Below the pieces are notes generated by a model. It worked only from the letters and a program-made list of their open reading frames with translations. It was not told the DNA's origin and searched no databases. The translations under genes were made by a program, and so were the position numbers. From the NCBI GenBank assembly GCA_029249225.1, contig JAQWHT010000032.1:1-48318 (forward strand): a stretch of 48,318 nt of DNA, in the 5' to 3' direction. The stretch comes from Flavobacteriaceae bacterium. GTDB lineage: Bacteria; Bacteroidota; Bacteroidia; Flavobacteriales; Flavobacteriaceae. This document shows positions 25,701-32,708 of this stretch, one piece after another (the first letter of the stretch is position 1; the number at the start of each line of letters is the position of its first letter).

Positions 25701-25703
25701 ATT

Positions 25704-27167
25704 ATGCCAAGACGTATTGCCCTCCTATTGGGGCCTTTACTTTTTATTTTAGTTCAACTTTTGATGCCTTTTGAAGGTTTGTCTGATCAAGGACATGCTG
25801 TTTTAGCAACCACCCTTTGGATTGCAGTTTGGTGGGTAGCAGAAGCCATTCCAATTGCTGCCACTGCACTACTACCTATAATACTGTTTCCCTTGACAGG
25901 AGGAATGGATCTTCCAGCTACTACAGCATCATTTGGGCATAAATATGTATTTCTTTATTTGGGAGGATTCTTAATTGCTATTGGAATAGAAAAATGGAAT
26001 TTACACCGTAGAATTGCTCTTACAATTATCGCATTTATTGGATCTGATGTTCGAAAAATTATACTAGGATTCATGTTGGCAACAGCATTTTTATCTATGT
26101 GGATTTCAAATACAGCAACTTCTGTAATGATGCTTCCAATAGGAATTGCCATCATCAAGCAATTGAAAGATAATCCCGAAACTAAAGAAGATGAGAATCT
26201 AATTTTTGGGAAAGCACTAATGCTAGGTATTGCTTATAGCGCTTCAATTGGAGGAATCGCAACACTTATTGGGACTCCGCCTAACCTAGTCTTAGCAGGA
26301 GTTATTCAATCTACTTATGGGTATGAGATCACATTTTTGGAATGGTTCAGTTTTGGATTTCCCATTTCAATGATCACACTTGCCTTTTGTTGGCTCTATC
26401 TTACTCGTTTAGCATTTAAATTTAAACAGACTGAATTTCCCGGAGGAAAAAAAGAAATTATTCGATTAAAGAATAATCTTGGTCCTATAAGTTATGAGGA
26501 GCGTTGGATAGCAATTGTTTTTGCATTAGCGGCAATTTGTTGGATCAGTCGTTCTTTTCTTTTGGAGTCACTGTTTCCAAAAATTGATGATACCATTATT
26601 GCTATACTTTTTGGGTTAATTCTTTTTGTAATTCCCTCAAAGAAAAAAGGAAATCCCTTACTCAATTGGAAAGATACTATTAACCTGCCGTGGGGGATTA
26701 TTTTACTTTTTGGTGGTGGTATGGCTTTAGCTAAAGCCTTTGAACAAAGTGGATTAGCAGTTTGGCTTGGTCAGTTGATGACTGAATTTGACGGACTTCC
26801 GTTATTTCTTTTAATTGCACTATTGGTTACCGCAATAAATTTTTTAACCGAGATTTCCTCTAATTTAGCAACTACTTCAATGTTACTTCCCGTCTTAGCT
26901 CCACTGGCGTTGGAAATAGGTGTTCACCCATTTGGTCTTATGGTAGGTGCGGCAATTGCAGCCTCATGTGCTTATATGCTCCCTGTAGCAACACCTCCAA
27001 ATGCTGTTGTCTTCGGCTCGGGATATTTAAGAATACCTGACATGGTTTCTAAAGGGGTAGTGATGAATATTTTTTCAATCATTTTGATTAGCGTTTCAGT
27101 TTATTTTCTACTTCCAATCATTTGGAGTATTGACTTGAAGCTATTTCCTTCTTCTTTACTTCCCTAG
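25704..27167 (+). CDS. SLC13/DASS family sodium-coupled anion transporter
   Basis: A 487-residue inner-membrane protein with about 12-14 membrane segments. The DASS family signatures are seen: FLSMWISNTATSVMMLPIG near residue 130 and NLATTSMLLPVLAPLALEIG near residue 390, the two SNT-type motifs that hold sodium and the carboxylate. Family members import dicarboxylates such as succinate and malate, or sulfate. Downstream of a secreted amide hydrolase it may take up an acidic product such as glutamate or a dicarboxylate, which is inference. It overlaps the convergent dipeptidase gene by 4 nt. Confidence 0.9.
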   Translation: MPRRIALLLGPLLFILVQLLMPFEGLSDQGHAVLATTLWIAVWWVAEAIPIAATALLPIILFPLTGGMDLPATTASFGHKYVFLYLGGFLIAIGIEKWNLHRRIALTIIAFIGSDVRKIILGFMLATAFLSMWISNTATSVMMLPIGIAIIKQLKDNPETKEDENLIFGKALMLGIAYSASIGGIATLIGTPPNLVLAGVIQSTYGYEITFLEWFSFGFPISMITLAFCWLYLTRLAFKFKQTEFPGGKKEIIRLKNNLGPISYEERWIAIVFALAAICWISRSFLLESLFPKIDDTIIAILFGLILFVIPSKKKGNPLLNWKDTINLPWGIILLFGGGMALAKAFEQSGLAVWLGQLMTEFDGLPLFLLIALLVTAINFLTEISSNLATTSMLLPVLAPLALEIGVHPFGLMVGAAIAASCAYMLPVATPPNAVVFGSGYLRIPDMVSKGVVMNIFSIILISVSVYFLLPIIWSIDLKLFPSSLLP

Positions 27168-27850
27168 CGAGAAATAATTATAAAATCAAAGTATGTTGTA
27201 GGAAAAGGTTCTTTAGATAGTGTAAAGTGCCACCATTCTTTGTCATATGGGATAAATCCATTGGATATCATTAGTTCTCTCAGAAGTTTGCGATTTGCCT
27301 TTTGTTCTTCTGAAATTTTAGGGTAGTCATAATTGGAAAGATCTCCAAAAAAATCCCAAGGGCTTCCCATGTCAAGTTCTTTACTTTTATTTTTTCCGCT
27401 TAAATAAACTAAAGTCAGGTCCACTGTACTTCCTCTACTGTGTCCACTTTTGGAAGCGATAAAACCCAAGTCAAACAAGCTATTTTTATTAAGCTGAGGA
27501 TAGTATTCTTGCTTTGTAAGGGTATCGTTTGGTTGTCTAGACCATTGAATGAAATCATTTACTGCAGTTTGAGGACGGTAAGCATCATAAATTTTAAGAC
27601 CTAACCCCTTAGATTTTAACTGTGCCTGTACTTTTTTTAATTGAACCGCTAGTTCTGTAGTCCCTATTGCTAGATCTCCTGTATAAGTTGCAACTGGTCG
27701 ACCCATAAAGTTTCTTGAAGTCGCATACCTTAACTCAACTTCTAATTCTGGAATTTGATCATTAAGAATAGCAAAGCCTTTGGGGAGTTGTCCAAGGACA
27801 TTGAAATGGATAAATATGCAACCTACGAAAAATTTAATTTTTAAAGGCAT
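27164..27850 (-). CDS. D-alanyl-D-alanine dipeptidase (VanX/DdpX-type, M15D)
   Basis: A 228-residue zinc peptidase with a signal-peptide-like N-terminus (residues 1-20). All VanX-type residues are present: Arg92 in DAYRP, zinc ligands His137 and Asp144 in GHSRGSTVDL, catalytic Glu205 and zinc ligand His208 in EWWHF. It would split D-Ala-D-Ala from cell-wall turnover in the periplasm. No VanH, VanA or VanRS genes are nearby, so a resistance role is not indicated. The start overlaps the end of the serine hydrolase gene by 17 nt, so the two are co-expressed. Confidence 0.92.
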   Translation of the reverse strand: MPLKIKFFVGCIFIHFNVLGQLPKGFAILNDQIPELEVELRYATSRNFMGRPVATYTGDLAIGTTELAVQLKKVQAQLKSKGLGLKIYDAYRPQTAVNDFIQWSRQPNDTLTKQEYYPQLNKNSLFDLGFIASKSGHSRGSTVDLTLVYLSGKNKSKELDMGSPWDFFGDLSNYDYPKISEEQKANRKLLRELMISNGFIPYDKEWWHFTLSKEPFPTTYFDFIIISR

Positions 27851-29072
27851 GATCTAAAAGTTGTGCTCGGATATTCATATCATAAAGACCACGTTGGTTT
27901 CTTGACGGATATACACGATTGCTCAAGAAGATAAGAAACCCATTCTTATCTGGATCAATCCAAATTAATGTTCCAGTAAATCCGGTATGCCCATAACTTG
28001 ATGGAGAAACAAGTTGAGAAGGATAGTGATCTTCATTTTCTGGTACGCTTGGTTTGTCAAATCCAAGACCTCTACGATTGTCCCCTTCTGGGTAAGCTCT
28101 TTCGGTAAAAAGAGCGATTGTTTCAGCTTTTAGATAGACTTTTCCTTTATAATTTCCTTTGTTGAGTAGCATTTCTAAAATTGGGGCAATTGAGGCAGCA
28201 TTTGAAAATAAACCAGCATTTCCAGAAATTCCACCCATTAGAGCAGCTGCTTCATCGTGGACCCAGCCTTGGACAAGTTGTTTTCTAAAATCTGTATCAT
28301 ACTCTGTAGGGACGATTTGTTTTTTTGGGAACTGGGTAGAGGGTAAAAATGTGAGCCGTTCCAATTCTAATGGATCGAAAAAATATTTTTTTAAAAAAGA
28401 TTCAAAAGAAAGCCCACTCAGCTTTTTTGTGAGTTCAGGGATTAAAAAAAACCAAAGTCCAGAATAGTTGTAGGATCCTAGACTACTCATTTTTGTTTTA
28501 CGTATGCGCCGCATGATTTTCTTTTGATAATTCTTATAAAGAAAAAGCGAATCGCTTATTTGAGTAGGATATCGCTTTGAGGTCTGAGATTGAAGTGTTC
28601 TTTTTTTAAAGGTTCCATTCTTTTTCCGGACAAGATTTTGGTGGGCTATATAGGGTAGCCAACCTGCACTATGACTTAAAACCTCCTTGAAACTAGACTG
28701 TTTCTTATTGCTTCTTCTTAATGAAGGGAAATAATCTGAAACTTTCTCATCCAAATCAATATTGTATAGCTCATAAAGCTTCATGAAGGCTAATGTACCG
28801 GCAAGAACCTTAGTGACTGAGGCAAGGTCGTAAAGGTCAGTATTTTTAACTTTTATGATGGAATCATAGGTATGGAACCCGAAGGATTGATGAAATTGAA
28901 TACTGTCATTAGAATAGATTAAAAGCTGTGCACCCGGATAGGCTTTATTGGTAATTCCACTGTTTACAATGCGCACTATCGTCAAAGAATTTGTTGACGA
29001 TTTGTCTTGTGCACTGAGTTGTAGGGTACAGCAAATAAAAAGGCAGTATAGCGTATTAAAGATTTTATTCAT
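27834..29072 (-). CDS. Secreted serine hydrolase, beta-lactamase/PBP class C type
   Basis: A 412-residue serine hydrolase with a signal peptide (about residues 1-21, cleaved near LSAQ). The catalytic motif is SVTK (Ser85, Lys88), the second motif is YNYS near residue 199, and HTG near residue 363 replaces KTG. Segments such as VHDEAAALMGGISGNAGLFS and HTGFTGTLIWIDP are those of the serine-hydrolase half that in many Bacteroidota is fused to a GH3 beta-N-acetylglucosaminidase; here it stands alone. A role in peptidoglycan turnover is supported by the overlapping VanX-type dipeptidase. The true substrate is not known. Confidence 0.87.
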   Translation of the reverse strand: MNKIFNTLYCLFICCTLQLSAQDKSSTNSLTIVRIVNSGITNKAYPGAQLLIYSNDSIQFHQSFGFHTYDSIIKVKNTDLYDLASVTKVLAGTLAFMKLYELYNIDLDEKVSDYFPSLRRSNKKQSSFKEVLSHSAGWLPYIAHQNLVRKKNGTFKKRTLQSQTSKRYPTQISDSLFLYKNYQKKIMRRIRKTKMSSLGSYNYSGLWFFLIPELTKKLSGLSFESFLKKYFFDPLELERLTFLPSTQFPKKQIVPTEYDTDFRKQLVQGWVHDEAAALMGGISGNAGLFSNAASIAPILEMLLNKGNYKGKVYLKAETIALFTERAYPEGDNRRGLGFDKPSVPENEDHYPSQLVSPSSYGHTGFTGTLIWIDPDKNGFLIFLSNRVYPSRNQRGLYDMNIRAQLLDHAFKN

Positions 29073-29154
29073 AGGTCTAATTATTATAAATATATAGTTT
29101 TAATTTTCATAAATTTAGTCCGAATCAAGAAAGCAGCTGTCAAAACACTTTAGA

Positions 29155-30108
29155 ATGAAGTATTTATCGAAATTTTATAGGTTTATATCTTGTTCCGCCT
29201 TTGTATTTTTTTTAATGATTCGTTCTGTATCACTTGTGGCCCAAGAAATTGAGGAAATGGATGAATTACTTCCCTTTGATGCAGTAATTCAGTCAGAAAT
29301 GGGAGGAAAGCGAATGAAATTTTATGGGAATACTCGCTTTAATTTCAACCAAGCATATTTTTCAAATTGGATTTCTGGAGGAGAAAGTGCACTCACATTA
29401 CTTTATGGATTAGATTATAATTTCAATTACTCAGACCGAAATGGTTTGGTGTGGGATACTAATTTATTGCTTTCTATTGGTACTACTTATATTTCCGGGA
29501 GTAAGTTTTTAAAGAAAGCTGATGATCGATTTCAAATAAATTCTCTTGTAGGAAAACAAATAAATCAATTTTGGAATTACTCAGGATTTTTAAATTTTAA
29601 GACCCAATTGTTGCCTGGATTTAGATTTTATAATCAAGGGGATAATGAAATGCGTGAACGAGTTTCACAATTTTTGTCCCCAGCTATTCTTCAGGGAGGA
29701 TTGGGCTTTTATTATAAAAAAAATGACTCGTTTTGGCTCAATTTGTCTCCTGTTTCTGCTAGGGTAATTTTAGTGTCAAAAAAGTATACAAAGGATTTAG
29801 AGAATGACGCCAAATATTTTGGAGTAGATTTTGACAAGCGTGCTAAATACTTTTTTGGAGCTTTGATTTCAGGGTTCTATAAAAAAGAAATCATGCAAAA
29901 TATAATTTTGGAAAGTAAGTATAGTACATATATAAACTACCTGGAAAAAACAAAGAATGTTGACTTTGAACTAGACACTAATTTGCGTTTTAAAGTAAAC
30001 AGTAAAATATCAGGAAATTTTATTTTACACCTACTCTATGATGATGATTTACTGGGAAAGCTTCAGGTAAGAGAACTTTTAGGATTAGGAATCAATGTTG
30101 ATTTATAA
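29155..30108 (+). CDS. DUF3078 outer-membrane-type protein
   Basis: A 317-residue protein with a signal peptide (about residues 1-29, ending SLVAQE). The mature part is rich in aromatic residues and alternating strands, with the DUF3078 landmarks FNFNQAYFSNWISGGE (about 63-78) and FWLNLSPVSARV. The family is thought to form outer-membrane beta barrels in Bacteroidota; no function is established. Monocistronic; its stop is one base from the stop of the convergent hypothetical gene. Confidence 0.85.
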   Translation: MKYLSKFYRFISCSAFVFFLMIRSVSLVAQEIEEMDELLPFDAVIQSEMGGKRMKFYGNTRFNFNQAYFSNWISGGESALTLLYGLDYNFNYSDRNGLVWDTNLLLSIGTTYISGSKFLKKADDRFQINSLVGKQINQFWNYSGFLNFKTQLLPGFRFYNQGDNEMRERVSQFLSPAILQGGLGFYYKKNDSFWLNLSPVSARVILVSKKYTKDLENDAKYFGVDFDKRAKYFFGALISGFYKKEIMQNIILESKYSTYINYLEKTKNVDFELDTNLRFKVNSKISGNFILHLLYDDDLLGKLQVRELLGLGINVDL

Positions 30109-30109
30109 A

Positions 30110-30613
30110 TCATCCTTCTCCTTTGGCTTTAGCTATAAACCAGTCGTAGTTATAAAATGTAATAAAGACATTGTAAACACTTCCCTGTCCCCTTGGGTCC
30201 ATTTCTATTACAACAGACTTATCGGTGTCTACAAAACGTATACAAGGAAGATTTTTTTTGACTAAAATAGGATCTGACCAATTTTCTTGCGCATATACTG
30301 TTTTGTAATCGTTAGATTCAAAATGAGCACGTGTTTTTTTGAGGTAACTGCTAGCTTGCTCAAGATTTAGGTTTTTTTTGCTCCAGATGTTGATACTTAC
30401 CAGATTTCCATCATGATCTACAAGGGATCTTTTTCTGAAAGCATATGAAGTTCCATTTCCAAAGACAATATTTTTTAATGTTTGGGAGTTTTTTTGAAGA
30501 ATTTCTTTGGCTTTGTCGATGGGCATATCAAAATTAAAATCGTTGTAAAGCGCCTGAGCATTCACGAAATTTTGAATGCAAAAAAAAAGAAGTACGTAAT
30601 AAAAAAGTTTCAT
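30110..30613 (-). CDS. Secreted hypothetical protein
   Basis: A 167-residue protein with a signal peptide (about residues 1-19, cleaved near FVNAQ). I do not recognise the family. The mature part has an early helix-forming segment MPIDKAKEILQKNSQ, then strands with IRFVDTDKSVVIEMDP, suggesting a small alpha/beta fold. No catalytic motif is evident. It is convergent with DUF3078 and divergent from the SDR gene. Confidence 0.7.
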   Translation of the reverse strand: MKLFYYVLLFFCIQNFVNAQALYNDFNFDMPIDKAKEILQKNSQTLKNIVFGNGTSYAFRKRSLVDHDGNLVSINIWSKKNLNLEQASSYLKKTRAHFESNDYKTVYAQENWSDPILVKKNLPCIRFVDTDKSVVIEMDPRGQGSVYNVFITFYNYDWFIAKAKGEG

Positions 30614-30727
30614 AATTATATATTGCTAAAGCAAATTAGGTGTAAAAAAACGATAAAGTAAGAAAACTTCAAAAAAATCTTTGATGTGATTATTTAGATT
30701 TTGGTCTGAAAAATAAATTCTTAATTT

Positions 30728-30745
30728 GGAGGATATAAAACAATG
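30728..30745 (+). promoter_or_regulatory. Ribosome-binding site with out-of-frame ATG before the SDR
   Basis: GGAGGA at 30728-30733 lies 9 nt before ATG at 30743-30745, ideal spacing, but this ATG is one frame off the SDR reading frame and leads to a stop within 20 codons. The TTG used by the SDR is 16 nt from the GGAGGA. Either the TTG is used with poor spacing or one base is extra in the following A run. Confidence 0.4.
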
Positions 30746-30749
30746 AAAT

Positions 30750-31550
30750 TTGAAAAACGAAACGGCATTAATTACAGGGGCTTCATCCGGGATAGGATAT
30801 GAAATTGCAAAATGTTTAGTGAAAAAGGGTTTTAACCTTGTGCTTACAGCTAGAGATCAATCCAAATTGGAAAATGCAGCGAAAACATTATCACCATATG
30901 GAAATGTAACCATTGATACTGTGGTTGCAGATTTACACGATCCATTAGCACCCCAAGTACTTTATGATTATTGTCATCTAAACGGTCTACAAATTAGTTT
31001 GCTCGTAAATAATGCGGGTTATGCAATTCCCAGCTCATTTGATCAGACTCCTATGGAAGAAGAAGAGAAATTTATTCGTGTATTGGCGCTAGCTGTCATT
31101 GCATTAACAAAATTATTTATACGGGATATGCTCGCAGTTGGAAAGGGAAGAATAATGATGATTTCTTCTGTAGCTGCATTTGCACCTCCATCTACTATCC
31201 AAACCTTATACGGACCTATAAAGACTTTTGTCAATCGTTTTAGTGAAGGCATAAATATTAGTTATAACAAGAGAGGGATAAGTTCAACAGCTGTATGCCC
31301 TGGGTATACTGTGACAAATTTCCACACTGCAAGTGGGGTTCAAGATGAAATGGATCGGGTACCCTCTTTCATGAAAAAACCAGCAAGTAGAGTAGCTTAT
31401 GAAGCAGTAAGTGCGACTCTAAAAGGAAAAAAAGTGATTGTCCCTAGTAAGACCTTTAAACTTATCGTTTTTCTCCTAAAAGTAGTGCCTCACGCTCTAT
31501 TTCCTTTTTTTAGTAAACGTTTAGCACCGGGAAGATATGATAGTAGATAG
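30750..31550 (+). CDS. Short-chain dehydrogenase/reductase (SDR)
   Basis: A 266-residue classical SDR of the DltE/YqjQ type. The nucleotide motif TGASSGIGYEIAK (about residues 9-21), NNAGYAIP, and a catalytic Ser in MISSVAA are visible. The usual YxxxK appears as YGPIK, preceded by IQTL. It oxidises or reduces an unknown small substrate. The only start in frame is TTG at 30750. An ATG at 30743 with a well-placed GGAGGA (30728-30733) is in another frame and would join this one if the A run at 30753-30757 were one base shorter. The N-terminus from the TTG (MKNETALITGASSG) is also normal for the family. Confidence 0.88.
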   Translation: MKNETALITGASSGIGYEIAKCLVKKGFNLVLTARDQSKLENAAKTLSPYGNVTIDTVVADLHDPLAPQVLYDYCHLNGLQISLLVNNAGYAIPSSFDQTPMEEEEKFIRVLALAVIALTKLFIRDMLAVGKGRIMMISSVAAFAPPSTIQTLYGPIKTFVNRFSEGINISYNKRGISSTAVCPGYTVTNFHTASGVQDEMDRVPSFMKKPASRVAYEAVSATLKGKKVIVPSKTFKLIVFLLKVVPHALFPFFSKRLAPGRYDSR

Positions 31551-31551
31551 G

Positions 31552-32163
31552 TTATTTAGTTCCTGTGATTATTAGCGTTCCTGCCCAGTTATCTTTTTCT
31601 CCAAAGCGCCATGATTCAATGGATTCAAAACCCGCCGATTCAAAAAATTCAAGCCATTCATTTTCACTAAAGAGCTTCATATTTGTGATACCGCAACTGT
31701 CAGACCACTCGTGAGATACTTTATTTTCGAGATAAAAATCGAGACCGATAATAAGGTTTCCGTTTTTTTTTAACCATAAGTTAAAAATTCGTTGGATCAT
31801 TTTTTTTGGGTTATCTACATAGTAAAACACCTCCATGGAGTGAACGATGTCTACTGGTTTTACAGGAGACCACGACATTAAGTTAGCACAAGCATAGGAT
31901 CCGGAAGGATCCAGTGTAATTGCTTTCTGGATCATTTTATCAGAGCCATCTACTCCAATAGCAAATTTACACAAGGGATTTTTAGCTACTTTTCTTACAA
32001 CCCAGCCATTTCCGCAGCCAGCGTCAACAAATGAAAACGGAGAATTTTTACTGAACGCAAAAGTAAGCATGTTCTCTACGGATTCTTTGTGATTTTGTTC
32101 CATCCCAAAGTCTTTGTCTTGGTCGGCCCACTCACTGAATACTTCTATAGGACTTCGTTTCAT
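31552..32163 (-). CDS. Class I SAM-dependent methyltransferase
   Basis: A 203-residue cytoplasmic methyltransferase. Motif I is FVDAGCGNGWVVRKV (about residues 41-55), followed by the acidic ribose contact in IGVDGSDKMI and a post-motif VDIVHSMEVFYYVDNP. This is the Methyltransf_11/25 pattern; the acceptor is unknown. It lies 20 nt after the YqaA-like membrane gene on the same strand, so they may be co-transcribed. It ends one base from the stop of the convergent SDR. Confidence 0.87.
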   Translation of the reverse strand: MKRSPIEVFSEWADQDKDFGMEQNHKESVENMLTFAFSKNSPFSFVDAGCGNGWVVRKVAKNPLCKFAIGVDGSDKMIQKAITLDPSGSYACANLMSWSPVKPVDIVHSMEVFYYVDNPKKMIQRIFNLWLKKNGNLIIGLDFYLENKVSHEWSDSCGITNMKLFSENEWLEFFESAGFESIESWRFGEKDNWAGTLIITGTK

Positions 32164-32183
32164 TCAAGTATATTTTTTCCTTA

Positions 32184-32633
32184 CTAAAATAAAGAAATTC
32201 CCTCAAGTGTTAGCACCCCTGATATAGTATAACGTAATATTTTACCAAGGAACATCCATAGGGCGACACTGATAAATTGTACTTTAAAAACCCCAAGAGC
32301 CACAGCAAAAACATCACCTACAAGAGGAAGCCAGCAAAGAAATGCTAAAGAATTCCCCCATTGATCTATGTATTTTTTTACAGAAATGACTTTAGTTTTT
32401 TTTAAGCCAAAATATTTATCTAGTGTTTTCCAATTACCAATATATCCAAGGGAATAACTACTTATTCCTCCTAGCCAATTACCTATTGTTGCAAGAAAAA
32501 GGCAGGACACAAAATCATATCCATTAGCTAATAATACACCAAGCACAATCTCGGAGCTAAATGGAATCACGGTTGCTGCCAGAAAACTGGCGATAAAGAG
32601 ACCTAAATATCCTAATTCAATGTAATAGTCCAT
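32184..32633 (-). CDS. YqaA/DedA-like VTT-domain membrane protein
   Basis: A 149-residue inner-membrane protein with about four membrane segments, similar to YqaA and the SNARE-associated (VTT/DedA) superfamily. It has an early FSSEIVLGVLLANG segment, a GNWLGGISSYSLGYIGNW loop (about 56-73) and an amphipathic PLVGDVFAVALG segment, the usual order in YqaA. Family members act in membrane lipid transport or homeostasis; nothing more specific can be said. Same strand as the methyltransferase downstream. Confidence 0.82.
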   Translation of the reverse strand: MDYYIELGYLGLFIASFLAATVIPFSSEIVLGVLLANGYDFVSCLFLATIGNWLGGISSYSLGYIGNWKTLDKYFGLKKTKVISVKKYIDQWGNSLAFLCWLPLVGDVFAVALGVFKVQFISVALWMFLGKILRYTISGVLTLEGISLF

Positions 32634-32708
32634 AAGGTTTTAGAAGAGCATATTTACGTTTATCAACTACTCAATTGCATGAAAAAACAGCACTGATTTT
32701 CATAGGCA

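Noticed and set aside
27164-27850. Vancomycin-resistance gene
   Set aside because: Only the dipeptidase is present; VanH, VanA and VanRS are absent, so cell-wall turnover is the simpler explanation.
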